Origin: CAXBNV01 sp963977185
GTDB taxonomy: Bacteria; Pseudomonadota; Gammaproteobacteria; JAGOUU01
Direction of reading: 5' to 3'
DNA length: 64,000 bases
NCBI GenBank assembly: GCA_963977185.1
Contig: CAXBNV010000003.1
Span: 62,001 to 126,000, forward strand
The position numbers and the translations under genes were made by a program. Below, one piece after another: positions 26,443 to 36,234 of the stretch. Each line of letters begins with the position of its first letter. The first letter of the stretch is position 1. The notes beneath the pieces are model-generated. The model was not told the DNA's origin. It did no database searches and was given only the letters and a program-made list of their open reading frames with translations.

Positions 26443-27177
26443 ATGTCTCAAACAAAAATCATAGCGATAGGTTCAGGTAAGGGTGGAGTTGGTAAATCAA
26501 CTGTTACAGCTAATTTAGCAATGGCTCTTGCAGACTTAAATTATAAAGTAGGCATTATTGATGCTGATCTTTATGGTCCAACTCAGTCTAAAATATTTGG
26601 TTGTATGTCAAAGCAGGCAGGATTTGATGATAATAATAAAATTATTCCGTTAGAGTCACATGGAGTAAAATTAATATCAGTTAGTGCTTTAGTTGATACA
26701 GACAAGCCTTTAATTTTAAGATCACCTATGATAATAAAAATTTTAAGAGAGCTTTTACATAATGTTAACTGGGGTGAACTTGATTATTTGTTAATCGACT
26801 TGCCTCCAGGCACTGGTGATATTCAGTTATCACTTATTCAAAATTCTAAACTTGATGGCGCCATTGTCGTTACAACACCGCAAGAAGTTGCAGTTAATAT
26901 CGCTAAAAAAGGTTTAGATATGTTTAGAAAACTTAATGTTCCTGTTCTTGGGATTATTGAGAACATGTCTGGATTTAAATGTGGTAATTGTAATGAACTT
27001 AGCCATATTTTTACTGAAGGTAATGTAAATGAGTTTGCTAAAAAATTAGATATTCCTATTTGGGCTAAAATACCACTGCAAACAGAAATATCCAAAGCTG
27101 CAGATTTGGGTGAACCATTAAAAAAATACATTAAATCAGAGGATAATTATTTTACTCTTTTAGCTAAAAAACTTTAA
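26443..27177 (+). CDS. Mrp/ApbC-family iron-sulfur cluster carrier ATPase
   Basis: 244-residue P-loop NTPase of the Mrp/NBP35 family, which carries 4Fe-4S clusters to apoproteins. The deviant Walker A is GSGKGGVGKST (residues about 9-19). The family motifs DADLYGPTQ, DYLLIDLPPGTGD and VTTPQEVA follow, and a CxxC in ENMSGFKCGNCNEL binds the bridging cluster. The N-terminal DUF59/MIP18 domain of E. coli-type Mrp is absent, giving the short form of the family. Confidence 0.88.
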   Translation: MSQTKIIAIGSGKGGVGKSTVTANLAMALADLNYKVGIIDADLYGPTQSKIFGCMSKQAGFDDNNKIIPLESHGVKLISVSALVDTDKPLILRSPMIIKILRELLHNVNWGELDYLLIDLPPGTGDIQLSLIQNSKLDGAIVVTTPQEVAVNIAKKGLDMFRKLNVPVLGIIENMSGFKCGNCNELSHIFTEGNVNEFAKKLDIPIWAKIPLQTEISKAADLGEPLKKYIKSEDNYFTLLAKKL

Positions 27178-27271
27178 TATTTAATTGTATTTTACCAACA
27201 ATATGACTATAAAAGATTATACGTAAGTCTTTTTTAATAAAAAGAATTTTGATCGTAAGATAAGGTAAAAT

Positions 27272-28780
27272 ATGTATAAAAACATGGACGTAGTTACAGA
27301 TTATATTGATGATAAGTGCATTGATTCAAGTGAAAGAACCAAATATATTTTTAATCCGGCAACAGGCGAAGTTATCTCCAAAGTTTCAATGGGTACATCC
27401 GATAATGTAAATTTAGCAGTTAAATCGGCCAAAGAGGCATTAAAAGAGTGGTCAAAACTAAGTCCTTTAAAAAGAGCTAGATTTTTATTTAAATATACAG
27501 AGCTTTTATATCAGAATAAAGAGTGTTTAGCTAAATCTATATCAAAAGAACATGGTAAAGTATATGCTGATGCTTTAGGCGAAGTTCAAAGAGGGATAGA
27601 GGTAGTTGAGTTTGTATGTGGGGTTCCTGAATTATTAAAAGGCGATATGTCATATCAAGTATCTAGTTCTATGGATACTTATTCAATACGTCAACCTGTT
27701 GGAGTTTGTGTTGGAATAACTCCTTTTAATTTTCCACTAATGGTTCCTTTGTGGATGTACCCTGTTGCAATAGCATGTGGCAATACTTTTGTTTTAAAGC
27801 CATCAGAAAAAGATCCATCGGCATCAATGCTTGCTATTAAATTATTACATGAAGCTGGCATACCAAAAGGAGTTGTTAACATAGTAAATGGAGACAAAGA
27901 AGTTGTGGATGCTTTATTGCATCATAAAGATGTAGCTGCTGTAAGCTTTGTAGGTTCAACGCCAATTGCTAAGTATATTTATGAGACAGCAAGTAAAAAT
28001 GGTAAACGAGTTCAAGCTTTGGGTGGTGCTAAAAATCATTGTGTATTAATGCCTGATGCAAATATGAATGATGCTACAGCAGGGCTAATGGGAGCTGGAT
28101 TTGGATCTGCAGGAGAAAGATGTATGGCTGTTTCTGTAATTGTTGCAGTTGGTAATGATACAGCAAACAAAATAATTTCTTCTTTAAGTAGTAAAATAGA
28201 TATTTTGAAAATCGCTCCTGGAGATGTTGATGGTTCTGAAATGGGTCCTGTTATAACCAAAGAACATAAAGACAAAATAATTAGTTATATTGATACAGGT
28301 ATTGAGCAAGGAGCAACATTAGTAAAAGATGGTAGAAAATTTACTTGTAAAGGTCATGAAAAAGGTTTTTTTGTGGGACCAACTTTATTTGATAACGTGA
28401 AACCAAGCATGACGATATATAAAGAAGAAATTTTTGGACCAGTTTTATGTATAGTTAGAGTAGGAAGCTTAAAAGAGGCTATTGCTCTTATAAATAATAA
28501 CCAATATGGAAATGGTACATCTATTTATACGCAAGATGGGGCATCAGCAAGGCAGTTTAGCTCTGAAGTAGAAGTTGGTATGGTAGGTATTAATGTCCCT
28601 ATTCCTGTACCTATGGCATTTCATAGTTTTGGTGGCTGGAAAAATTCTTTGTTTGGCACAAATGGAATGCATGGTTTAGAAGGAGTTAGGTTTTATACTA
28701 GACTTAAAACAATAACAACCAAATGGGATGCAAGCAGTTATACTGAAAATAATCAATTTTTTATGCCAACATTGCAGTAA
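27272..28780 (+). CDS. mmsA: CoA-acylating methylmalonate-semialdehyde dehydrogenase
   Basis: 502-residue aldehyde dehydrogenase of the MmsA/IolA branch, which oxidises methylmalonate or malonate semialdehyde to propionyl- or acetyl-CoA in valine and inositol breakdown. Supporting motifs: ITPFNFPLMVPLWM, KPSEKDPSAS, SFVGSTPIAKYIY, ALGGAKNHCVLMPDA and the catalytic Cys in GSAGERCMAVSV. The C-terminal FFGGWKNSLFG-type sequence appears as SFGGWKNSLFGT, and FYTRLKTITTKW is characteristic of the family. No other valine-degradation genes are adjacent. Confidence 0.92.
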   Translation: MYKNMDVVTDYIDDKCIDSSERTKYIFNPATGEVISKVSMGTSDNVNLAVKSAKEALKEWSKLSPLKRARFLFKYTELLYQNKECLAKSISKEHGKVYADALGEVQRGIEVVEFVCGVPELLKGDMSYQVSSSMDTYSIRQPVGVCVGITPFNFPLMVPLWMYPVAIACGNTFVLKPSEKDPSASMLAIKLLHEAGIPKGVVNIVNGDKEVVDALLHHKDVAAVSFVGSTPIAKYIYETASKNGKRVQALGGAKNHCVLMPDANMNDATAGLMGAGFGSAGERCMAVSVIVAVGNDTANKIISSLSSKIDILKIAPGDVDGSEMGPVITKEHKDKIISYIDTGIEQGATLVKDGRKFTCKGHEKGFFVGPTLFDNVKPSMTIYKEEIFGPVLCIVRVGSLKEAIALINNNQYGNGTSIYTQDGASARQFSSEVEVGMVGINVPIPVPMAFHSFGGWKNSLFGTNGMHGLEGVRFYTRLKTITTKWDASSYTENNQFFMPTLQ

Positions 28781-28823
28781 AAAAAATCAAAATAATTTAC
28801 ATTCTATATTATTAAGTTTATTT

Positions 28824-30296
28824 TTATTTATTTTGTAATTTATTATAAGACTCATCATGTTGCATTGGATACTCTTCAACTAAATCAAATTCAGAGTTAG
28901 AAGAAGCTATTGGATTTGTTTTTTTTATTTCTTCATGATCAATAATATCAAAACCTGTATCTTTGTAAGCGTATATAGCTTTATCTATAATTAAACTTAC
29001 TGCTTCAATGTTTTCAACTGTATATAATTTACTTTCTACTAAAAAATAAAATATTTTTGCTAACATAGTTGGGTATGAATATTTTAATATAATATATAAA
29101 ATAGGTAACTGAAATTCTCTTGTCGCATCCAGCTGTTGTTTTTTAGTAATTAATAGATCAAGAGATTCTTTAATAATTGAATAATTATAATAACAGAATA
29201 ATTGAAAAGATTTATTTCTTGATATTTTATCAATACTTTGCAAATTATTGGGAATAATAAATATTTTAATAGCTTCCTTTGAGTAATATTTTATTTTTAT
29301 AAAAGATTCATTTTGTTGGTTGTTATCAATTTTTGAATTACATTTTTCTATAAATAGAATTATATTTGGTTCATGTTTATTAAATAATTCAGACGAAATG
29401 ATATTTAAAACTTGATGTAATTTTAGTGAATATAAATCTTTTTTTTGATGCCAACAAGAAAAGTTACTGTTTATTAGGAATATTTGGTATAAAATTGATG
29501 ATAAGGCATCATATAAAAATAGACTATGAACACCAGTTGTTTTAGCTATTATACTATATGATAAATTAATTAATGCTAAATAAGCCATGCCAAGTCCAAT
29601 AGCATAACTAGTGTGTGAATTAAGATGTTTATTTTGATGTTTTTCACATGAATTTTCTTTATTTATATTGTTTCTAATTAAACTTCTGCCATTAGATAAA
29701 GAAAATAATAAATAATAGCTAAATTTTAAAATAATATGATTTTGAGAAAATAATAACAAAAATTGCTCAGCTGTAAAATTTAAAGATTTAAGTAATATAT
29801 TTTTATTATCATTTTTTTGACTACAGTTACATTTTTTTAAAATAACATTGGTGTTTTTATTTTTTGGAAGCCAAGATGTAGTAGTAAATAAGAATAGATT
29901 ATCCCCAATATAATCTTTATAGAACTTTTGAATAAAAAAGATGCAGAAAATATAATCAGTTATTAAATAACTATTTTCATCAAAATCTTCATTATTATTT
30001 GAAAGCAACATACAATAAAGTAATCTAGAAAATTTATAATATAACAAAATAGGTAAACAAAACATAAGGTTTAAGACAAGAGATGTTTTTAATATATTAT
30101 AATTTTTTTTATCTTGTATGATATTAGGTAAATTAGTGACAGCTGTTGACATACCATCTACAAGACCAGAATATACGTTATTTACGCTTGTTTTTATTGT
30201 CTGATTTGTTTTTATAAAATTATATATTATATTTATTATGTCAGAGCTTACTGTTATAGTACGCTTCAAATAATTAAGGTGCTTGTTTTCTTCCAT
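28824..30296 (-). CDS. Hypothetical membrane-associated protein
   Basis: 490-residue protein that I do not recognise. Hydrophobic segments lie around residues 70-95 (LVLNLMFCLPILLYYKF), 110-125 and 235-265 (YAIGLGMAYLALINLSYSI). A central region has clustered Cys/His (KKCNCSQK, then CEKHQNKHLNSH) that could bind metal. The C-terminal 50 residues are acidic and polar (HEEIKKTN, EFDLVEEYPMQHDES). Codon use is as AT-rich as its surroundings. It diverges from a flavin monooxygenase gene with about 50 bases between starts. The role is unknown. Confidence 0.5.
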   Translation of the reverse strand: MEENKHLNYLKRTITVSSDIINIIYNFIKTNQTIKTSVNNVYSGLVDGMSTAVTNLPNIIQDKKNYNILKTSLVLNLMFCLPILLYYKFSRLLYCMLLSNNNEDFDENSYLITDYIFCIFFIQKFYKDYIGDNLFLFTTTSWLPKNKNTNVILKKCNCSQKNDNKNILLKSLNFTAEQFLLLFSQNHIILKFSYYLLFSLSNGRSLIRNNINKENSCEKHQNKHLNSHTSYAIGLGMAYLALINLSYSIIAKTTGVHSLFLYDALSSILYQIFLINSNFSCWHQKKDLYSLKLHQVLNIISSELFNKHEPNIILFIEKCNSKIDNNQQNESFIKIKYYSKEAIKIFIIPNNLQSIDKISRNKSFQLFCYYNYSIIKESLDLLITKKQQLDATREFQLPILYIILKYSYPTMLAKIFYFLVESKLYTVENIEAVSLIIDKAIYAYKDTGFDIIDHEEIKKTNPIASSNSEFDLVEEYPMQHDESYNKLQNK

Positions 30297-30347
30297 GACG
30301 TTATTGTTATAAATATTAAAATTAATTACATTATAGGTTCTTGTTTA

Positions 30348-31559
30348 ATGAAAGACAAAATATTAAAGACATCATGTTGTATTGTAGGAGGAGGGCCTGC
30401 TGGTTTAATATGTGGTTATTTATTGGCTTTAAAAGGTGTAGATGTCATAGTACTTGAAAAGCATAATGATTTTTTACGTGATTTTAGGGGAGATACAATA
30501 CATCCATCTACATTACAATTATTAAGAGAACTAGGGTTATTAGAAAATTTTTTAAAATTACCTCATGATAAAATTAAACAGTTTGTGTTGGAAATTGGAG
30601 GTAAAAACAATATTATAGCTGATTTTTCAAAATTAAAAACAGCTTGCCCATATGTTGCATTAATGCCTCAATGGGATTTTTTAAATTTCATATCTAATAA
30701 TGCGCAAAAATTATTGAAATTTAATTTATTAATGAATACTGAAGCAGTAGATTTATTATATAAAGATAATCATGTGTCAGGAGTATTAGCTTATTCAGAT
30801 GAAAAATATATAAAAATATTTGCGTCTTTAGTTATTGGTGCTGATGGAAGAGATTCTATTGTTAGAAAAAAATCTAATTTGGAACTGATTAAGCTAGGCG
30901 CACCCATGGATGTTTTATGGATGAGAGTGTCACGCCTTTCAACTGATCCAGATCAGATTATGGGAAAAGTACATTCTGGTAAAATGCTTGTAATGATTAA
31001 CAGAGGAAAATATTGGCAGTGCGCTTATATTATATCAAAAGGTAGTTTTGAAAAAATAAAAAAACAAGGGTTAGACAAATTTCTAGATAATCTATTAGAA
31101 GTTGCACCATTTTTAAAAGAAAGAATTCATGAATTATCGTGTTGGAGTGATATTAAGATTCTATCAGTAAGCGTTGATAGACTTAAATTATGGTATAAAA
31201 ATAATTTATTGTGTATTGGTGATTCAGCTCATGCCATGTCTCCTATTGGAGGAGTTGGAGTTAATCTTGCTATTCAAGATGCTGTTGCTACAGCTAATAT
31301 ATTAGGAGATGCTTTGACCAAAAATAAAGATATTAATTTTTTATTAAAAAAGGTTCAAAAAAGAAGAAGCTTCCCAACAAAAGTAACACAAAAAATTCAG
31401 GTTATAATACAGAATAAACTCATAAATAAAGCATTACATTCTAGTAAAACATTATCTTTGCCTTGGTTTATGCGTTTTGTTTTACGTTGGCAATTTACAA
31501 GAAAACTTATAGCAAAAAAAATTGGTTTAGGATTTAGGGTTGAGCATATAAATTTGTAA
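30348..31559 (+). CDS. FAD-dependent monooxygenase (PHBH/UbiH fold)
   Basis: 403-residue flavoprotein. I chose ATG 30348, because the dinucleotide-binding motif CCIVGGGPAGLICGYLLA then begins about 10 residues in, as is normal. An upstream in-frame start at 30279 would overlap the divergent gene. Later motifs are VIGADGRDSIVRKK (DG motif) and CIGDSAHAMSPIGGVGVNLAIQD (GD motif). RGDTIHPSTLQLLRELGL is typical of this aromatic-hydroxylase-like subgroup. The substrate is unknown. Confidence 0.83.
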   Translation: MKDKILKTSCCIVGGGPAGLICGYLLALKGVDVIVLEKHNDFLRDFRGDTIHPSTLQLLRELGLLENFLKLPHDKIKQFVLEIGGKNNIIADFSKLKTACPYVALMPQWDFLNFISNNAQKLLKFNLLMNTEAVDLLYKDNHVSGVLAYSDEKYIKIFASLVIGADGRDSIVRKKSNLELIKLGAPMDVLWMRVSRLSTDPDQIMGKVHSGKMLVMINRGKYWQCAYIISKGSFEKIKKQGLDKFLDNLLEVAPFLKERIHELSCWSDIKILSVSVDRLKLWYKNNLLCIGDSAHAMSPIGGVGVNLAIQDAVATANILGDALTKNKDINFLLKKVQKRRSFPTKVTQKIQVIIQNKLINKALHSSKTLSLPWFMRFVLRWQFTRKLIAKKIGLGFRVEHINL

Positions 31560-31576
31560 AATTTTATTATAAAAAT

Positions 31577-32764
31577 TTACTTTTTTAACTTTAATATGTG
31601 AGCCATAAATGATATAAGAGTTCCTTGTATTAAAACAGATGTTATAACAATAAAAAAAACTAAATTAAATATACCTTTTGCATTTGGCACATCTGCTATT
31701 AAAGGGAAAGTTGCTAAAATAATTGGTACTGCTCCTCTTAAGCCAACCCATGAAATCATCAATTTTTCTCTCATATTAAATTGGCTAAACATTAATGAGA
31801 TAAAAACACTAATAGGTCTAGCTACAATAATTAAGAAAAAGGCTATAATGATATCAATCCAAATTACACCTACTAATTGTGATGGGAAAACTAATAAACC
31901 TAATACTAAAAACATAGCAATTTGCATAAGCCAAGTTATACTATCACTAAAATGAATTAATTTTTTTTTGTGGTTAAAGCGCACTCGACCCATTAAAAGG
32001 CCTGTTAAGTAAACAGCTAAAAAACCATTACCATTCATAGTTGTTGTTATCGAATAAGTAAACAGAACTAAGCTGATAACTAAAACAGAATATAAACCAT
32101 CTTGTTCTAATTTTATTTTGTTTATAATCCAAGGAGAAATGCTCCCCATTATCCATCCCAAAATTAGTCCTATTGAAATTTGAGTAAAAATAATTTGGAG
32201 TAAATCTAAATAAGTAGTATTAGCAACAGTTAATATTCTTATTAAGGATATTGTAAATAAAACAGCCATAGGATCATTACTAGCAGATTCTAATTCTATA
32301 ACGGTTTGTAAGTTTTCATCTATATTAGTTTTATTTGATCTTAAAACCGAGAAAACTGCAGCTGCATCAGTTGATGATACTATAGCTCCAAGTAATAAAC
32401 TTTCTATAAATGATAAATTTAAAAGATAATATACAAAAACACTAACAAGAAGGGCTGTAACAAAAACACCGATTGTAGAAAGAGATGTACCACTTAAATA
32501 TACTTTTTTAACATTATTCCAATTAGTATTTATTGCTCCTGAAAATAATATAAAAATTAATGCTGCAACACCTATAAGTTGAGCTATATATGGATTGTTA
32601 AAGTAAATACCACCGAATCCATCTGATCCGGCGAGCATACCTATCCCAAGAAATAATAATAAAGCAGGAATCCCTATTTTGCCCGATAGCTTGCTTGCTC
32701 CAAGACTAATAATTAATAAAATAGATATCCATAAAAAAATTTGTTCAACTGGTACGTGTCGCAT
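31577..32764 (-). CDS. CPA1-type cation/proton antiporter (NhaP2/CvrA-like), membrane domain only
   Basis: 395-residue transporter with about 12 membrane helices. Key motifs are GIPALLLFLGIGMLAG, SSTDAAAVFSVLR, ELESASNDPMAVLFT (with the ND pair used in CPA exchangers), and a WVGLRGAVPIILATFPL segment near the C-terminus. These match the K+/Na+:H+ antiporter NhaP2/CvrA. Typical members have about 570 residues with cytosolic TrkA-C and CorC-like regulatory domains. Here the protein stops right after the membrane part, so the regulatory module is absent. Confidence 0.85.
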   Translation of the reverse strand: MRHVPVEQIFLWISILLIISLGASKLSGKIGIPALLLFLGIGMLAGSDGFGGIYFNNPYIAQLIGVAALIFILFSGAINTNWNNVKKVYLSGTSLSTIGVFVTALLVSVFVYYLLNLSFIESLLLGAIVSSTDAAAVFSVLRSNKTNIDENLQTVIELESASNDPMAVLFTISLIRILTVANTTYLDLLQIIFTQISIGLILGWIMGSISPWIINKIKLEQDGLYSVLVISLVLFTYSITTTMNGNGFLAVYLTGLLMGRVRFNHKKKLIHFSDSITWLMQIAMFLVLGLLVFPSQLVGVIWIDIIIAFFLIIVARPISVFISLMFSQFNMREKLMISWVGLRGAVPIILATFPLIADVPNAKGIFNLVFFIVITSVLIQGTLISFMAHILKLKK

Positions 32765-32879
32765 TAGTTATAATTTATTAATTTAATTAATATTAATAAT
32801 AGCAGGGTAATGCTTAATATTACTAGTTAATAATATTGATACCACAAAGATATAAAATATATTTTTGTATATTATTAAT

Positions 32880-33455
32880 CTAAGATTTGCTAACAAATTT
32901 AGTTAAAATTACAATTTTTTGACCATTAACTCGACCCTCAATTTGCACAGGATTATCTTGGACTAAGCTTATGCTTTTTACTGATGTACCTCGTTTAGCA
33001 GTAAAATTAGCACCCTTTACTTTCAAATCTTTTATTATGGTTATTGTATCTCCAGATTGCAGTTCAACTCCGTTAGAGTCAAGATGTTTTTCTGTATTAA
33101 TATTAGTATTCTCATTACTTGCTTGAGCTAAGCCTAATGTTTCTTCATCTAAATAAAGCATATCAAGTAAACTTGTGCTCCAAGACTCAGACTTTAGATT
33201 TTGTAACATGCGCCAAACTAAGACTTGTACGGCTGGAAATTGACTCCACATACTTTGTTTTAAGCAAAGCCAATGCTGAGGAATAATCATTTCTTTATTT
33301 TCTATTTGTTTTTTACAGATATTGCAAATTAAAGCATATGCATTTATATCATCAGTATTATTAGGTTGCACTTTATAAACATTTAAGTTATCTGTTGCTT
33401 TACATAGCTCGCATTTAGATTCACTGCGTTCATATAATATATTTTCAATAGTCAT
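32880..33455 (-). CDS. PhnA-domain zinc-ribbon protein
   Basis: 191-residue protein of the PhnA/YjdM family. The C-terminal domain (about 125-191) has the signature LDSNGVELQSGDTITIIKDL, then VKGANFTAKRGTSVK and a final basic beta strand. The N-terminal part has CELC (about 15-18) and CNIC (about 43-46), a probable zinc ribbon. Despite the historic name, the family is not established as a phosphonate-metabolism enzyme. It is a single gene, divergent from the VIT-family gene. Confidence 0.82.
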   Translation of the reverse strand: MTIENILYERSESKCELCKATDNLNVYKVQPNNTDDINAYALICNICKKQIENKEMIIPQHWLCLKQSMWSQFPAVQVLVWRMLQNLKSESWSTSLLDMLYLDEETLGLAQASNENTNINTEKHLDSNGVELQSGDTITIIKDLKVKGANFTAKRGTSVKSISLVQDNPVQIEGRVNGQKIVILTKFVSKS

Positions 33456-33617
33456 TTTATTTTAATTATTTGGTTTATATGGGATTATATTATCATATTT
33501 AAAAAATAATGATACGAACTGCTTTATACCATTATCATAAGATCTAGTTGAATTATGATTTATATACTATAGTTCTATGAAAGTTATAAAAGAATTATAA
33601 AAATATTGAGATAATAT

Positions 33618-34307
33618 ATGACGCATCATGAAATACATAGATCACACCGAGTAGGGTGGTTACGTGCAGCTGTATTAGGTGCAAATGATGGCATTATTTC
33701 TACAGCCAGTCTTATTATTGGTGTTGCATCTGCAAGTTCAACACAAGAAAACATATTACTTGCAGGTGCTGCCGGATTAATCGCAGGCGCTATGTCAATG
33801 GCAGCCGGTGAGTATGTGTCGGTTAGTTCACAGCTAGATACGGAAAAAGCAGATCTTGAGATAGAAAAGAAGTCTTTAGAAGATAATATTGAAGCTGAAA
33901 AAGATGAGCTTGCTAAAATATACGAAAATAGGGGGCTTGATTCTCGTCTATCAAAACAAGTAGCTGAACAATTAATGGCTCACGATGCATTAGGGGCACA
34001 TGCTAGAGATGAAATAGGTATATCAGAAGTTGTTAATGCTAAACCCATTCAAGCTGCTTTTTCTTCAGCAGGTTCATTTATAATTGGAGCTGCTCTTCCA
34101 TTGTTACTTGCCTGTGTTATTCCAGAAGATTCTTTAATAACTGGTGTTGCAATTATTTCGCTTTTCTTTTTAGCTATTCTTGGTGGACTTGCTGCAAGTG
34201 CTGGTGGCGCATCAATTGTTGTTGGTGCTTTTCGAGTAACTTTTTGGGGCGCTTTTGCTATGGGGTTAACTGCATTAATAGGACATGTATTTAGCATTGT
34301 AGTTTAA
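33618..34307 (+). CDS. VIT-family iron/manganese transporter
   Basis: 229-residue membrane protein of the VIT1/CCC1 family, which exports Fe2+ or Mn2+ from the cytosol in exchange for protons. Helix 1 has RAAVLGANDGIISTASLIIGV and helix 2 has AGAMSMAAGEYVSVSSQ, both quoted in part, both diagnostic. The acidic cytosolic metal-binding domain follows (EKADLEIEKKSLEDNIEAEK, with many Glu), then three more membrane segments. The length is normal. Confidence 0.9.
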   Translation: MTHHEIHRSHRVGWLRAAVLGANDGIISTASLIIGVASASSTQENILLAGAAGLIAGAMSMAAGEYVSVSSQLDTEKADLEIEKKSLEDNIEAEKDELAKIYENRGLDSRLSKQVAEQLMAHDALGAHARDEIGISEVVNAKPIQAAFSSAGSFIIGAALPLLLACVIPEDSLITGVAIISLFFLAILGGLAASAGGASIVVGAFRVTFWGAFAMGLTALIGHVFSIVV

Positions 34308-34409
34308 TAATTCAAATGATTTTCTCACAATATTAATCAAAATAAAAAGCATCACTCTCATGAATAAACGTGGTAGTATTTAATTATACTATCAGGATTT
34401 AATTTTTAA

Positions 34410-35537
34410 ATGCAAACAAAATATAATTCATTAGAATCATTTATTTTAAGTATTGGAACAGCTGTTCCAGAATATATTTCTAAACAATCAGAGATATTTG
34501 ATAAAATAAATAAATTATGTGATATAGATCCAAAAAGGCAAAGGGTTTTTAAAGAAATATTTAAAAAATCGGCTATCAATAATCGTCATACTGTTTTAGA
34601 AGAAAGTGAAGATTTTAGTGGAGTTGCTTATTTATTGCAATCTGAGCACTCAGAAAAAGGCTTGTCGATAGAAGATAGAAATAAAATATATATTAAAGAA
34701 GCCCCTAAACTAAGTTTACAAGCTGCTAAGGATGCTTTAAATCAATGGGGAGGAGATAGTTCTGACATAACTCATGTTATATCTATTTCATGTACCGGAA
34801 TGTATGCGCCAGGTTTAGAAGCATATTTACAAAAAAATTTAAACTTATCTAATAATATAGATAGATTAGCAATTAATTATATGGGATGCTTTGGAGCATT
34901 CAAAGGTTTGTCTGTTGCAAAATCAATTTCTCAAAGCAATGGAAAAGCCAGAATTTTAGTAGTGTGTACAGAATTGTGCTCTTTACATGTACAGGCAACA
35001 AATGAGTTTGAAAAATTTATTCCTAATGCTTTATTTGCCGACGGCGCAGCTGCTGTAATTGTTGGAGCTAATCCTTTAGATTTTGAGAAACCTTTATGGA
35101 AAATAATAAAAAATTATTCAGAAATTATTCCTGAAACTATAGATTTTATGACATGGAATATTTCTAATTATGGTTTTTTAATGTATTTAGATAGAAAAGT
35201 TCCAAATATTATAAAAACACATGCAAATAGATTTATAGAAAATTTACTTAAAGGACAAAATATTAATAATACAGATTGTGAATGGCCAATTCATCCTGGT
35301 GGAAGAGCTATTATTGAAGCAATTGCAGGAGCTGTGAAAATACCTACAGAGAGTCTAGATAGCACTTATTCGGTTTTATCTAAATATGGCAATATGTCTA
35401 GCGCAACTTTTTTGTTTGTTTTAAAAGAAATTCTACAAAAAGAACATACAAGTGTTAAACCATGGAGCATAGGAATAGGTTTTGGGCCAGGATTAAGTTT
35501 TGAAGGAATTTTATTAGAAAATTATTATGCAAAATAG
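34410..35537 (+). CDS. Type III polyketide synthase (chalcone/stilbene synthase family)
   Basis: 375-residue thiolase-fold condensing enzyme that extends an acyl-CoA starter with malonyl-CoA to give pyrones or resorcinols. The complete catalytic triad is visible: Cys160 in INYMGCFGAFKGL, His295 in EWPIHPGGRAI and Asn328 in YGNMSSATF. ISCTGMYAPGLEAYL and the GFGPGLSFEGILL ending are also family hallmarks. The gene overlaps the following methyltransferase gene by 11 bases. The trio resembles the srsABC arrangement of Streptomyces, where a type III synthase, a methyltransferase and a flavoprotein make methylated phenolic lipids; the product here is inferred only. Confidence 0.93.
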   Translation: MQTKYNSLESFILSIGTAVPEYISKQSEIFDKINKLCDIDPKRQRVFKEIFKKSAINNRHTVLEESEDFSGVAYLLQSEHSEKGLSIEDRNKIYIKEAPKLSLQAAKDALNQWGGDSSDITHVISISCTGMYAPGLEAYLQKNLNLSNNIDRLAINYMGCFGAFKGLSVAKSISQSNGKARILVVCTELCSLHVQATNEFEKFIPNALFADGAAAVIVGANPLDFEKPLWKIIKNYSEIIPETIDFMTWNISNYGFLMYLDRKVPNIIKTHANRFIENLLKGQNINNTDCEWPIHPGGRAIIEAIAGAVKIPTESLDSTYSVLSKYGNMSSATFLFVLKEILQKEHTSVKPWSIGIGFGPGLSFEGILLENYYAK

Positions 35538-36234
35538 ATCAACACAACTTGAAATTATCGACTTGGGTAAACCTCATTATACTGATAAAGAGTATAATGA
35601 ATGCCTAACATTACTTGATAAAATATCTCGATATTTAGGTGGAGATTCTGCAAATTTATGGGCTTTAAAAAAAGTAAAATCTAAATTTAAAACAAATCCT
35701 AAATTAATTATTGATTTTGGCTGTGGGGGCGGATTTTTTTCAGCAAAATTAGCTAAATTATACCCAGATTGTAAAATAGTAGGTATTGATTCATCAAAAG
35801 ATGCCATAAGTTTTGCACAAAATAAATTTCCAACAAAAAAATATTCAAATTTAGAATTTAAATTAGTTGATCCTGAGAATTATATAATACCTGAAAATAG
35901 TGTAGATATTATTATTACAACATTAACTTGCCACCATTTAACTGATGAACAAATTATTAAGTTTCTTAAAATGAGTTCATTAGCTGTAAAACAGGCTGTT
36001 ATTATTAATGATTTACAACGATCAAAAATTGCATTGTTTGCTTTTAAATTAATAACCCCGTTATTTTTTAATAACAGATTAATCAAGCATGATGGAGTTT
36101 TGTCAATTTATAGAGGATTTCAGTATAATGATTGGAAAAAATATCTACAAAAAGCTAAATTAGATTTTAATTATTGTTCAACTAAATGGAAATGGGCTTT
36201 CAGATGGATAGTGTTAATAACAAAAAATATTTGA
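35527..36234 (+). CDS. SAM-dependent methyltransferase in type III PKS operon
   Basis: 235-residue class I methyltransferase. Motif I is LIIDFGCGGGFFSAKLAKLY with the acidic GIDSSKDAISFAQ at the end of strand 2. DIIITTLTCHHLTDEQIIKFLK is the usual UbiE-like post-motif region. It overlaps the polyketide synthase stop by 11 bases and the next flavoprotein gene start, so the three are translationally coupled. Probable job: methylation of the polyketide ring or its hydroxyl. Confidence 0.85.
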   Translation: MQNRSTQLEIIDLGKPHYTDKEYNECLTLLDKISRYLGGDSANLWALKKVKSKFKTNPKLIIDFGCGGGFFSAKLAKLYPDCKIVGIDSSKDAISFAQNKFPTKKYSNLEFKLVDPENYIIPENSVDIIITTLTCHHLTDEQIIKFLKMSSLAVKQAVIINDLQRSKIALFAFKLITPLFFNNRLIKHDGVLSIYRGFQYNDWKKYLQKAKLDFNYCSTKWKWAFRWIVLITKNI

